Made by a program: the position numbers and the translations under genes | Assembly (NCBI GenBank): GCA_964426945.1 | Contig: CAYRSS010000057.1 | Span: 1 to 25,621, forward strand | Reading direction: 5' to 3' | From: CAYRSS01 sp964426945 | GTDB lineage: Bacteria > Planctomycetota > Phycisphaerae > UBA1845 | Length of the DNA: 25,621 nucleotides | Shown here: piece by piece, positions 6,981 through 14,955 of the stretch | Position numbering within the stretch: the stretch's first letter is position 1 | Layout: every line of letters starts with the position of its first letter | Notes under the pieces: generated by a model | The model's database searches: none | Told to the model about the DNA's origin: nothing | What the model saw: the letters and a program-made list of their open reading frames with translations, nothing else

Positions 6981-8377
6981 CGTTCGATCGAGCGCAAAAA
7001 CGCCTGCACCTCGGGGATTTCGCCCTGAAACACGAGGTAGCCGTTGTAAGGCTCCCGCTCGGTGATTTCGCGGCCGATGGGCGTGAGCATGAGGCGGCGG
7101 ACCTCCGCCCGGTCGCTCGACTGCGCCATCGCCCAGCCGAGCTTCACCAGCGCGACCTCGGGGAGCATGTTGGCACAGGGCACGACGCCGAAGCGCATCA
7201 GTTCGCGGCCGGTCTCGTAGCCGTACATTCCGCAGTAGCCCCACAGCGTCTGCACGGTCATGTACAGGTGCACGCCGGCGCGGCCCGCACGTTCAATGGC
7301 CGGGAAGCAGCGGCGGCCCACATGCCCCAGCCCCGTGCCGGCGATCACCAGACCGCGATAGCCCTTCTCGACGAGGCCGTCGATCACGTCGTTGTCGAGC
7401 CCGGGATAGGCGTAGACCAGGCTCACGCGTTCGTCGTAGTCGGCGAGCAGGCGGACCTCGCGATCGGTGCGCCGACGGTTGTAGTCGGCCGTGAAGCTGG
7501 TCACACCGCGGCCGTCGAGCATACCGAGCGGGACATCGCCGATCGTGCGGAAGGTCGAGCGATAGCTCGAGTGCATCTTGCGGACGCGCGTGCCGCTGTG
7601 AAGCAGGCCGTACTGGTCCGATGTCGGTCCGAACATGCAGACGGTCACCTCAGCGATGTCGCCCGTCGCCGCGGCGCGGACGGCGTTGATCAGGTTGAGC
7701 GCCGCGTCGGAAGAGGGCCGGTCCGACGACCGCTGCGAGCCCACCATCACGATCGGCACCGGCGGATTCTGCACCATGAAGGTCAGCGCGCTCGCCGTGT
7801 GCTGCATGGTGTCCGTGCCGTGGGTGATGACGATGCCGTCGACACCTTCGCGAATCAGATCCGCCACGCGGGCGGCGATACTGACCCACTCGCGCGAGGT
7901 CATGTTCTCGCTGAGCACCGAGAAGAGCTGCTCGGCCCGGAGGCTGCAGATACCCGCGAGTTCCGGCACGAGGGCGTACAGATCCTCGGGCGTGAACGAT
8001 GGCGAGACCGCCCCGGTTCGGTAGTCGTGCCGACCGGCGATCGTCCCGCCGGTGGCGAGAATCGCCACGCGGGCGCCCTTCGGATCGGCCGTGATCGCGC
8101 GGGACGCGGCGCGGGGCTGCGGCTCCCGGCGGCCGCGGACTTCGATCGCGACCACCGAATCCGCCGCAATGCCGACGTGATAGCCCCCGCGGAGCCTCAG
8201 CACGATGTGCTCGTCGTCCGCCGTCTCGCTGCGCGGCAGCACCACACCGGCGAAGCGACCGCGATCCGTGCGCAGCTCGACCTCGCTCCACACCGGGGCG
8301 GAGAACCGCTGCAGGACCGCCAGCGCCCGGCCGCGGTAGCCGGGCGGCGGCGATGTAGTTGCCGGTGTGCTGCTCAC
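6977..8377 (-). CDS. gatD: Archaeal-type Glu-tRNA(Gln) amidotransferase subunit D
   Basis: This is the glutaminase/asparaginase-like subunit that releases ammonia for conversion of Glu-tRNA(Gln) to Gln-tRNA(Gln) by GatDE. Residues about 20-80 form the small beta-barrel domain that separates GatD from plain L-asparaginases (ending RLRGGYHVGI). The asparaginase domain follows with ATGGTIAG (catalytic T112), THGTDTM (T188 and D189) and VRKMHSS (K267). The Thr-Thr-Asp-Lys set and its spacing match archaeal GatD, as does QRSSDRPSSDA near 215-225. The length of 466 is close to the archaeal size. I chose the GTG at 8377, which has GGAG eight bases upstream and lies 16 bases after the gatE stop. Longer in-frame sequence runs into gatE and has no family similarity. 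A simple asparaginase is unlikely given the N-terminal domain and adjacent gatE. Confidence 0.92.
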   Translation of the reverse strand: MSSTPATTSPPPGYRGRALAVLQRFSAPVWSEVELRTDRGRFAGVVLPRSETADDEHIVLRLRGGYHVGIAADSVVAIEVRGRREPQPRAASRAITADPKGARVAILATGGTIAGRHDYRTGAVSPSFTPEDLYALVPELAGICSLRAEQLFSVLSENMTSREWVSIAARVADLIREGVDGIVITHGTDTMQHTASALTFMVQNPPVPIVMVGSQRSSDRPSSDAALNLINAVRAAATGDIAEVTVCMFGPTSDQYGLLHSGTRVRKMHSSYRSTFRTIGDVPLGMLDGRGVTSFTADYNRRRTDREVRLLADYDERVSLVYAYPGLDNDVIDGLVEKGYRGLVIAGTGLGHVGRRCFPAIERAGRAGVHLYMTVQTLWGYCGMYGYETGRELMRFGVVPCANMLPEVALVKLGWAMAQSSDRAEVRRLMLTPIGREITEREPYNGYLVFQGEIPEVQAFLRSIER

Positions 8378-8393
8378 GCCGCTCGCTCCATGA

Positions 8394-10199
8394 TCAACCC
8401 TCTTCGAACCACATCTGCCGCACCGCGGGCGCGCCGACCGTGAACATCTCGATGACGCACGCCGCGTCGGCCTCGTCGATCCGTTCACCGCGTGAACAAC
8501 GCAGGATCGTAGCCAGGGCTCGGTGCACTTCGTTGGGCCGCAGCCGCCCATCCAGCATCGCCTTGAACGCGACCTCGATCGCCGCCGGCGTCAGGCGATC
8601 GGGACGCAGCCCCAGCCTGGCGAAGTTGCGGGTGCGTTCCGTCAGCACGACCGCGGCGAGCGCCATCGGGACACGGCCCAGCGCCGTCACCCTCTCGAAC
8701 GCGGGCGCGAACGGACTCGTCGCCATCGCCTCCGCCAGCCGCGGCGAAAGGCCCAGCTCGAGGTAGCGCCGCTGCCGATCCCACGGGGCGTCGGGGAGGT
8801 TCGCGGCGATGCGCGCCGTGCGCGATCGCTCGATGCGCAGCGGCGGCAGGTCGGTATCGGGATAGAGCCGCTCGGGGCCCGGCAGCATGCGCTCAAACCC
8901 GGTCGTGCCGTCGCGGTGAGCCTGACGCGTCTCCGCCGGCACGCCGATCGCAGCCTCGCGGGCGCGGGTGATGATCTCTTCGCAGGCGATCGCCGTGTCG
9001 TCGTCGTTGCCCCACACCAGCACGATCGCGTCGCCCGGCCCGGCGCCCGTTCGGGCGAAGACGTCCTTCCACTCGCGGGCGGACAGCGACTCCGCCGCGG
9101 CGTCGGAGTGAATCAGGTTGGGCAGTGTGTGAAGGCAGGCGATCACGCGGACGCGATCGGACAGTTCCGTCGCAAAGGTCGTGTGCTCCTGCGTCGGGGA
9201 GTTGAGGATCCCCGCGAAGCCGCCAAGCACCACGCCGCGGACCCGCGTATCGCCCCGGCCCAGCACCGAGCGCAGCGGCTCATGCCGCGTCCGCGCGACC
9301 GCGCGCGAGACATCGTGCGTCGACGCACGCACCCGGCCGTCGCGGATGCCCCGCGCGGCGAGCTGATCACGGATCGCCAGCAGCGAGCATTGTCGCCGCG
9401 CCTCGTTGTACACCAACCGGGGAATGCGCCCGATCCGGGGCACCCCTTTGATCTCCACGCGCGTGCCGCCGCGGACGCTGACGTTCACATCCTGCCGCGC
9501 GGCCCCATAGCCCATGCGCACCCGCCCCACCGCGCGGCAGGCGCTGCGAATCATCGAGCACGCCGCCGCAGCCTCCCACGGCGTGACCAGTTGCGGCTCG
9601 GTCACCACCTCCACCAGCGGCGTCCCGAGGCGATCGGTCAGGAAGCAGCGGTCGTGGCCGACATCGAAGACCTCGCGGCAGGAATCCTCCTCGATGGCCA
9701 CGTGGCGGATGTCGAGGCGACGGCCGGCGAAGGGAATCGACCCGTCAACGCCCAGCAGAGCCGTGCGCTGAAACCCCGCCGGAATCGAGCCGTCGAGATA
9801 CTGCTTGCGCGCGACGTGCAGTTCGTCCACGAGATTCGCGCCCAGCAGCAGCGCGACCTCGATGGCAATATCGAGCGCCTCCTCGTTGATCGGGAACGGA
9901 GGGGTATCGTCGAACTCGTAGGTGCAGACCGTCTCGTGGTGGATGCGGTAGACGATGCGCTTGCGCGTCTTCGACTCCATGATCGCCGACGGGTCGACCT
10001 CGCCCAGCTCGACGGCGACGGGCCGCATATGGCGGACGATCTCGGCGTCGTACTCCCGGCTGTACCGCCCCGCGGGGCAGCGGCAGAAGAGCTTGGAGGC
10101 CGTGGCGAGCTGGCGGTGGACCTCCACACCGCAGCGTAGCCCCACCGCCTCGTAATCGGCGGCGGTGGTCTCGGCGAATGGCAGCGATGTGAGGCTCAC
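8394..10199 (-). CDS. gatE: Archaeal-type Glu-tRNA(Gln) amidotransferase subunit E
   Basis: This is the tRNA-binding and kinase-like subunit that activates the Glu on misacylated tRNA(Gln) and amidates it with ammonia from GatD. The GatB/E cradle begins at GLRCGVEVHRQL, with FCRCP as the paired cysteine segment, and YLDGSIPAGFQRTALLG and AIEEDSCR further on. The subunit E-specific insertion related to the AspRS GAD domain is present (SVLGRGDTRVRGVVLGGFAG through TTGFERMLPGPERLYPDTDLPPLRI). The C-terminal helical/YqeY-like tail ends near EMFTVGAPAVRQMWFEEG. Bacterial GatB lacks the GAD insertion and is shorter, so this is E and not B. The start is taken as GTG at 10199 (GGAG eight bases upstream, same arrangement as gatD), giving 601 residues. 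An ATG at 10283 is possible but adds a proline/alanine stretch without family character. Confidence 0.92.
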   Translation of the reverse strand: MSLTSLPFAETTAADYEAVGLRCGVEVHRQLATASKLFCRCPAGRYSREYDAEIVRHMRPVAVELGEVDPSAIMESKTRKRIVYRIHHETVCTYEFDDTPPFPINEEALDIAIEVALLLGANLVDELHVARKQYLDGSIPAGFQRTALLGVDGSIPFAGRRLDIRHVAIEEDSCREVFDVGHDRCFLTDRLGTPLVEVVTEPQLVTPWEAAAACSMIRSACRAVGRVRMGYGAARQDVNVSVRGGTRVEIKGVPRIGRIPRLVYNEARRQCSLLAIRDQLAARGIRDGRVRASTHDVSRAVARTRHEPLRSVLGRGDTRVRGVVLGGFAGILNSPTQEHTTFATELSDRVRVIACLHTLPNLIHSDAAAESLSAREWKDVFARTGAGPGDAIVLVWGNDDDTAIACEEIITRAREAAIGVPAETRQAHRDGTTGFERMLPGPERLYPDTDLPPLRIERSRTARIAANLPDAPWDRQRRYLELGLSPRLAEAMATSPFAPAFERVTALGRVPMALAAVVLTERTRNFARLGLRPDRLTPAAIEVAFKAMLDGRLRPNEVHRALATILRCSRGERIDEADAACVIEMFTVGAPAVRQMWFEEG

Positions 10200-10358
10200 G
10201 AGGCCGGCTCCACGGATCCCGGTTCCGCCCGCGGCACGCTCCGGTGGGCTGACCGGCCCGGTGGCGGCGGGGGCCACCATCATAACGCGCACGCTGTCGG
10301 CCTGCCGCTCCTCGGACGAGTCGCCGGTCCTGTGCCGCCCCGCCCGCGCAGGCCCCGG

Positions 10359-10387
10359 TTGAGGAACGGGCACTCGACGACTAGAAT
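10359..10387 (+). promoter_or_regulatory. Promoter of ssrA
   Basis: TTGAGG (10359-10364) and TAGAAT (10382-10387) are separated by exactly 17 bases. Transcription would start near 10394, leaving about 25 bases of leader to be removed by RNase P before the mature tmRNA end at 10419. Spacing and position fit a strong constitutive promoter. Confidence 0.75.
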
Positions 10388-10418
10388 GCCGGTAGTTACG
10401 TCCTGAGTTCACGTTTCC

Positions 10419-10767
10419 GGGGGCGAAAGGAATCGACCGGGCGCGAAGAAGGGTGCGTGGCGTGCCGAGGATGCCAGTTGGCCTCGCTAATCACCTGGCG
10501 CAATCACAACTGCCAACACGCAGTTTGCCATGGCCGCCTAATTAAGGCGACCCGCCGACCGGGAGACGCCCGCTATCCCGTGACGCGAAAACCAGTGGGC
10601 TGGCCGACGATCGCCGCCTGACCGATCGCCGGTGAGAAAACGTGAGGCTGGGGCGCGGCGAAGCCTGTAGGCCGGCGTCGCCGGGCTCGACTACAAAAGA
10701 CCCACTACGCACGTAGAAGCGCGCCTGGATCCGTCGCGGGACGGGGGTTCAATTCCCCCCGCCTCCA
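10419..10767 (+). ncRNA. ssrA: Transfer-messenger RNA (tmRNA)
   Basis: tmRNA rescues stalled ribosomes and tags unfinished proteins. The 5' end GGGGGCGAAAGGAATCGACCGG is the standard tmRNA beginning. The 3' end carries a T-arm (GGGGGTTCAATTCCCCC) and CGCCTCC, which pairs with the 5' GGGGGCG through one G-U, followed by discriminator A at 10767; CCA is not encoded. The tag frame ends in A-N-T-Q-F-A-M-A-A then TAA (10539-10541), matching the usual hydrophobic -AxAA end. The resume codon could be GCC at 10512 (9 residues) or GCA at 10500 (13 residues), and I cannot decide between them. The length of 349 bases is normal for a one-piece tmRNA. The 3' end is the insertion site of the island to the right. 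Confidence 0.93.
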
Positions 10768-12099
10768 ATCAGTGGCGATCTCGAACCCGCTCGAAGATCG
10801 CCGCAAGTCTTCGCAAACTCGCGAGTTACGGCCGCCGGGCGATCCGGCGGCCGTTTCTGTTTTCCGGCCGGTTCGAGCGGTTTCGTGCGCCTTCTGCTGC
10901 GCCTGGCGCTGCGCTTTTTCGGGCGAGGCCTTCGCGCCGCCCTCGCTCCGACCGCCGGCCGAGGCCCCGTTCGCCGACACGGGAGCCAGCCCGGCGGCCT
11001 TGCGGAACAGTTCATCCGGAACGTGGTTGGCGTAGTGTCGGCCACTGACCGTGATGCTGTGGCCGATCCACCGGCTCACCGCGTATTGCGGGAAGATCAT
11101 GGCCCACTCCTTCTCGCAGGATTGCCGGAGCGTCTGCCAGAGCCGCTCCCACTGCGCAACCCCCGCTCGACGGCAGATTGCCTGCACCTGTCGCCGCGGA
11201 CCGCCGCCTCCGCGGATTTGGACAAGATGCACTTCCCTATCCGCGCACTCGTCGAACCGGTCATTCAGGATCGCCATGAGCCGAGGCGAGATCGGCACGA
11301 ACCGCTGCTCATGGCCGGCGTGGCGTTCCGTCTTTGGCGATTGTACGACCAGCCGCGCGTTCTTCCAATCGACAGATGCCCAGGTCAGCAGGTGCGTCTC
11401 GGAGGGCACCCGGAGCCCTGCATAGCGGGCCAGACCGAAGAGCAGCCTCCACTCGGAATTGGGGCACGACGCGATCACGCGTTCGATCTCCTCCGGCGTG
11501 ACGTACCGTGCGTACGCGGAGGGCGTCGGGCCGGACTTGAGGTAACGGAACGGGCTCTCGTCGATCATCTTACGCCTGACGGCCTCCGCCATGATGGTCT
11601 TCGCGTTGCCGCAGTGCGTCTTGATGGCGGCCTCCGAGAGCTTCGCGGCCTTCAGATGCTGCCGCCAGTCGCTTGCGTCCTGGGCGGTCATCGACTGCAG
11701 CGGTCGTTCGCCATCGAAGAACGCCAGGAGTTTGGCTGTGGTCTGCTTCATCTTCCGAAGACTGCCCGGTTTCAGATCGCCGGTCCGCTCCTTCGTATAC
11801 TGGTCAAGCCACGCCTTCAGATTCACGCGTTGACGCGGCTGTGCCAGTTGCACCTTCACAAGCTTGGCGTGGAGGCGATCGTCGATCTCCGCAAGCCACC
11901 GCGAGGTCTCGCCAGACGGCGCGTGACCGGCCATGCACGCGGAAACGAGATCTTCCACCTTCACGTTGATCGCCTCGGCGTACCGCACGGGCACGTTGCC
12001 GAGGTGGATGAACTGCGGCTTACCCGCCTTGCCCACGAAGCTGATGAATCGGCTCCCACCCTTTCGGGTCGTCACGCTCGCCACAACCTCCGCTCGCAT
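10705..12099 (-). CDS. Tyrosine recombinase / island integrase
   Basis: This site-specific integrase of 464 residues catalyses integration and excision of the element next to ssrA. The N-terminal and core-binding (SAM-like) part spans about 85-190, and the catalytic domain is at 200-370. Catalytic residues are visible: R230 (ARYAGLRVPSE), K256 (SPKTER), R325 (LRQSCEKEW), H347 (WIGHS) and Y356 (HYANH). The His before the second Arg is replaced (WQTLR), as in planctomycete-type integrases. The last 95 residues are a low-complexity tail. The final 20 codons run through the ssrA 3' end, which gives the tell-tale RRGELNPRP of an inverted T-arm. The excised form would therefore encode a different C-terminus. 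ATG 12099 follows a TATAAT 12 bases upstream, so the mRNA may be nearly leaderless. Confidence 0.9.
   Translation of the reverse strand: MRAEVVASVTTRKGGSRFISFVGKAGKPQFIHLGNVPVRYAEAINVKVEDLVSACMAGHAPSGETSRWLAEIDDRLHAKLVKVQLAQPRQRVNLKAWLDQYTKERTGDLKPGSLRKMKQTTAKLLAFFDGERPLQSMTAQDASDWRQHLKAAKLSEAAIKTHCGNAKTIMAEAVRRKMIDESPFRYLKSGPTPSAYARYVTPEEIERVIASCPNSEWRLLFGLARYAGLRVPSETHLLTWASVDWKNARLVVQSPKTERHAGHEQRFVPISPRLMAILNDRFDECADREVHLVQIRGGGGPRRQVQAICRRAGVAQWERLWQTLRQSCEKEWAMIFPQYAVSRWIGHSITVSGRHYANHVPDELFRKAAGLAPVSANGASAGGRSEGGAKASPEKAQRQAQQKAHETARTGRKTETAAGSPGGRNSRVCEDLRRSSSGFEIATDWRRGELNPRPATDPGALLRA
10739..10767 (+). other. Attachment site at the ssrA 3' end
   Basis: The T-arm and acceptor end of ssrA is where backbone and island meet: ssrA is complete on the left and an integrase gene begins immediately on the right, pointing at it. 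The exact crossover is not visible because the matching direct repeat at the far island end is not in this window. Confidence 0.55.
10774..10802 (+). other. Stem-loop just after ssrA
   Basis: GGCGATCT (10774-10781) pairs with AGATCGCC (10795-10802), and an inner CGA/TCG lengthens the stem around one bulged A. It lies seven bases after the mature tmRNA end. It may help 3' processing of the precursor. There is no T tract. Confidence 0.4.
10828..10864 (+). terminator. Intrinsic terminator for ssrA inside the integrase gene
   Basis: ACGGCCGCCGG-GCGAT-CCGGCGGCCGT is a perfect 11-bp stem with a 5-base loop, followed at once by TTCTGTTTT. The T-rich side makes it a plus-strand terminator, 61 bases downstream of ssrA. 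It lies in the 3' part of the minus-strand integrase gene and so was brought by the island. Confidence 0.82.
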
Positions 12100-12207
12100 T
12101 CTCGCCGCTCATTATACGGTGCGGCGGACCGTCACGACCAGTAAGCCGACTCGTTTCGAACTTGCAAGGCCAGATCCCCAAACCGTCGCCCAAGTCGCTA
12201 ATGACAC

Positions 12208-12225
12208 TGACAAAACTGACAAAAC
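12208..12225. repeat. Tandem 9-mer TGACAAAAC x2
   Basis: Two perfect adjacent copies of TGACAAAAC, preceded at 12203 by TGACAC, form a short iterated array upstream of the integrase gene. They could be binding sites for an island protein or a remnant of repeat slippage. Confidence 0.6.
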
Positions 12226-12249
12226 CCCCCACCACGCGGCCGTAAGGCC

Positions 12250-12292
12250 GTTCTGTCGGGAGAACCGGAGGGGTTCTGTCAGACAGGAGAAC
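12250..12292. repeat. Two GTTCTGTC...GAGAAC palindromic elements
   Basis: GTTCTGTC-GG-GAGAAC (12250-12265) and GTTCTGTC-AGACAG-GAGAAC (12273-12292) share both ends. Each has GTTCT/AGAAC arms, and the second contains CTGTC-A-GACAG inside. The GACAG core recalls the nearby TGACAAAAC copies. They look like paired protein-binding sites or RNA hairpins. Confidence 0.55.
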
Positions 12293-12462
12293 GCGCCGCG
12301 TCGATGACCTCGGCGCGGCTCGCCCGCATGCCTTCCTAGAAGGGGTCGGACAGAAGCGACCCCCCCGGGGGGTTGTAGAGCGGCTTCTTTCCCAGCCCGA
12401 TGGTGGCGCCGGGAGTCGGGATCCGCGCAGAAGGTCAATGACCGCGTAGGGATCGCGGATCG

Positions 12463-14955
12463 TCACGGGTCTGTCTCCGTGGTGCCGTCCTCGTCATCAC
12501 GGGAGGGATCCCCCTGGTCGTCCGGGGCGTCACCGCCGCCGCCTTCATCCGCCGGATCAGCTGCCCGGGCCGGCGGATTCAGAACCAGGCGCTTCGACGG
12601 CCGGCCGCCCCTCCCGCCTGGTTCGCTGGGCTCCCACCGAGCACTACCGTTCTCGACGATCAGTTCAAGCTCGGCCTCGGCGGCAGCGGCGGAACTGTGG
12701 TTTCGGACTCGTTGCCATTCCCGGACGCTGACGACACCTCCACGCCGCTGAATTAACTCGACGAGCTGCCTCTGCTGGGTATGCGACTCCGTCTCCTGGA
12801 GCACCGCGAATAGGCGTCGCGCCTCGTGGGCGAACCACTGCGCCAGCCGGATGGCTGCCTTCATGCTGTGCTGGTCGATTGCGTTCGGGTCGAGCAGCGG
12901 CGGGTTTCTCGGATCGTTCGCAATCTGTCGCACACAGTGAAGGACGAGTGCCAACCTGGCAGCACCGCCATAAAGCTTGCTCCAGCTCGCGGCGAGATCG
13001 CCCGTGAGATTCGTCTGCTCCGCGGCGTGGGCATCGTAGTACCGCACCCATACAGTCTTCGCTGCCGGCGTGAGGCCGAGAACCACGGGACATTCTTCGC
13101 CGTATTCGTCCCGGGCGGATTCAAGCTCGTAGAGTCCCTCGAAAATTCGCCCAATGATCGCTTCGGAAGCCGGGTCGATGTCGTCATCGGTCCATCGCTT
13201 GCCCCGCCTGGGTGGCATGCACATGAAGATGCGCGCGGCCAGACCGTTTTCGCGATGCTCCCGCCCCAAGGCTCTTCGCAGCGGTCCGGGCTGGATGCCC
13301 CCAACAACGGACACGCCTGCGCGTGGCACGCAGACGGTTCCACTCGCTCGACGGTCAACAATCAGCGCTCGTCCGCCATGCATCTCAAGCCACCTTGAGA
13401 CCTCAGCGCCTCGCCCGTGCTTGGCATAGCGATCGAAGTGCAGCAATCCCGCGAGCTCGTCTTTGATCAGCAAGAGCCCACGTGGATTCTGCTGCAGAAG
13501 GACAGCCAAGGCCTCTATCGTCACGTCGTCCGCCCAACATCGTCTGCAGCGGGGTTGAGTTGGGGCCTCCGGTAGGGGTTCCGAACACTCTTTTGAGTTC
13601 TTCCGATCGGCTTTGTGACGCTCGTGGACTTCAAGCTCACGTTCATATTGGCGCATTTGCTCGGCGTGCTCGCGCATCAATCGTTCCTGCCGCTGGCGCA
13701 CGGCCCGAAGCGCGAGCTCCAACGCGGGTGACTTCATCTCGCCGGATTCGGCGATCAGCGCCGCCCAAAGTACGCAGGGTTCAGTCCAGCCGCGCTTGAG
13801 GCGAATGCGACGGGCGTTCCCAACCGCCGAAGCGAAGCCGACGAGAAGTGGAATCGCGATGAACGCGGGATCGCAACCGATCGCGAGCGAGCACTCGCGC
13901 ACAAACGACGCCACTGGCTCCGGCAGACAATCAACCGGAAACGGCTGGAAAGCCGGCACGATGGGAGGGTCCACGGCAGCCTTGTCGCCGCGCACGGTCA
14001 GCCGCTTGCCGCGCGGCCGAAGCGCCTCGCCGCGCTCCACCGTTCGCTCAGCGTCCCTCAGTCGCTTGACGATTTGCGCATCCGTCCAGCTCGTTGGAAA
14101 TGGATCGAGCTGTTCGTAGGTGCGGATGACGCTGATAGCGTCCGCTTCGGCGAGGTCATGCTCGACGCACCGGCAGGCGCAAGTGAACAGCCGACGACTG
14201 CCGTCCATGTGGTCCGTGCCGGATAACCGGAGAAGTGTCTCGAGGCACTTGCGGCGAGCATCGGCGCTACGGCGATGAGGTGAGGCAGCTCCGTTTCCGC
14301 CACCGGGCACGGAAGGCGCCTCCGGTATGGTCGCGGCAATACGCCCCACCAGCCACGAAGGCGCAGGAGCAGGCTGGCAATCGTCGGGTGCTCGGTTCTC
14401 GGCCCACTGGTACGTCCGGCCGCTGTGGTGCACCGATGGCGGCGCGACAACGTACCCACCGTCGCCGCGGACATCCAGGCCCGTGACGAACCCGGATTTG
14501 TTCCGAATGACGACATCAGTCGGCGCGGAGAAGTACAGGTGTCGGCCATTCCCCGTTCTGACCTCGACGGTCGTCGGCATCGGACCATGGTGTGCGATGA
14601 GTGCTGCGAGAGAGGCTTCTCCGTCATGCCGATCGTCGACGTCGACGACGAAGATGCCGGCCCCATCGGGTCGAGAGCCGGTTCGTATACCGATGTTCGA
14701 ATCCGGTGACAGCGTCCATCGGAGCGTGATCACTGCCGGATCGGTCGTGGCGTCCTTGAAGCCGTGGGATGTTCGGGGGTGTTTGCCCGGGTGGCGGCAA
14801 TCCCCATTGCCGCAACTGCACCGGCCGTCCTTGGTCGAATGCAGGGGAAAGACGGGCCAGCCCCTCTCCGCGTAGGAGAGCGCCACGGCCAACATCGGCG
14901 GCGTGGGCAGGCCGGTATCTTCGGCGCGCGTAGGCTGGTGGGGGTCATGCGGCAT
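12463..14955 (-). CDS. Prim-pol and DUF3987 replication protein
   Basis: This 830-residue protein is probably the element's replication initiator/primase. Residues about 20-215 form a bifunctional primase-polymerase domain: YAERGWPVFPL at 28-38, metal-binding VVDVD (103-107), GNGRHLYF (136-143) and GLDVRGDGGYVVAPPS (159-174). A Cys/His cluster (CSCGNGDCRHPGKH, 47-59) may bind zinc. The second half is a DUF3987-type ATPase-like region, with GEMKSPAL in place of a P-loop and LLIKDELAGLL as the Walker B-like segment. The tail is acidic and low in complexity. The start at 14955 is firm: GGAGGAG lies six bases upstream, and the gene overlaps the preceding HTH gene by 11 bases. Such proteins are common on phage satellites and integrative islands. 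DNA-synthesis activity is inferred from family. Confidence 0.85.
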   Translation of the reverse strand: MPHDPHQPTRAEDTGLPTPPMLAVALSYAERGWPVFPLHSTKDGRCSCGNGDCRHPGKHPRTSHGFKDATTDPAVITLRWTLSPDSNIGIRTGSRPDGAGIFVVDVDDRHDGEASLAALIAHHGPMPTTVEVRTGNGRHLYFSAPTDVVIRNKSGFVTGLDVRGDGGYVVAPPSVHHSGRTYQWAENRAPDDCQPAPAPSWLVGRIAATIPEAPSVPGGGNGAASPHRRSADARRKCLETLLRLSGTDHMDGSRRLFTCACRCVEHDLAEADAISVIRTYEQLDPFPTSWTDAQIVKRLRDAERTVERGEALRPRGKRLTVRGDKAAVDPPIVPAFQPFPVDCLPEPVASFVRECSLAIGCDPAFIAIPLLVGFASAVGNARRIRLKRGWTEPCVLWAALIAESGEMKSPALELALRAVRQRQERLMREHAEQMRQYERELEVHERHKADRKNSKECSEPLPEAPTQPRCRRCWADDVTIEALAVLLQQNPRGLLLIKDELAGLLHFDRYAKHGRGAEVSRWLEMHGGRALIVDRRASGTVCVPRAGVSVVGGIQPGPLRRALGREHRENGLAARIFMCMPPRRGKRWTDDDIDPASEAIIGRIFEGLYELESARDEYGEECPVVLGLTPAAKTVWVRYYDAHAAEQTNLTGDLAASWSKLYGGAARLALVLHCVRQIANDPRNPPLLDPNAIDQHSMKAAIRLAQWFAHEARRLFAVLQETESHTQQRQLVELIQRRGGVVSVREWQRVRNHSSAAAAEAELELIVENGSARWEPSEPGGRGGRPSKRLVLNPPARAADPADEGGGGDAPDDQGDPSRDDEDGTTETDP

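Larger units (their letters stand above)
12100..12462. other. Non-coding repeat-bearing region between integrase and primase genes
   Basis: No well-supported gene fills these 363 bases. A minus-strand frame opens with a GTG at 12466 (GTGA overlap with the primase stop, GGAG eight bases before), and its first 24 codons look coding (MTIRDPYAVIDLL). It then loses coding character. In the next register KKPLYNPPGGSLLSDPF and a stop follow, so a small gene may have been broken by a one-base change near 12395. Further left are tandem TGACAAAAC repeats (12208-12225), a CGGCC-GTAA-GGCCG hairpin (12237-12250) and two GTTCTGTC...GAGAAC elements. A TATAAT at 12116-12111 (minus) may be the integrase -10. 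Confidence 0.5.

Noticed and set aside
8378..8551. Longer GatD N-terminus running into gatE
   Set aside because: The sequence is a frame-shifted copy of the gatE end (Cys/Ser/Arg-rich). The GTG at 8377 has a proper ribosome binding site.
8523..10139. 538-codon plus-strand frame
   Set aside because: It lies exactly opposite gatE, is Arg/His/Ala-rich and has no ribosome binding site. It is an antisense shadow.
10885..12144. 419-codon plus-strand frame opposite the integrase
   Set aside because: The integrase has all catalytic residues on the minus strand. The opposite frame is Arg/Leu/Pro-rich with no motif.
12112..12438. 108-codon minus-strand frame with LSVLSVS repeats
   Set aside because: Its repeats are only the reading of the tandem TTTTGTCAG units. 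It has no ribosome binding site and overlaps a better-supported start.
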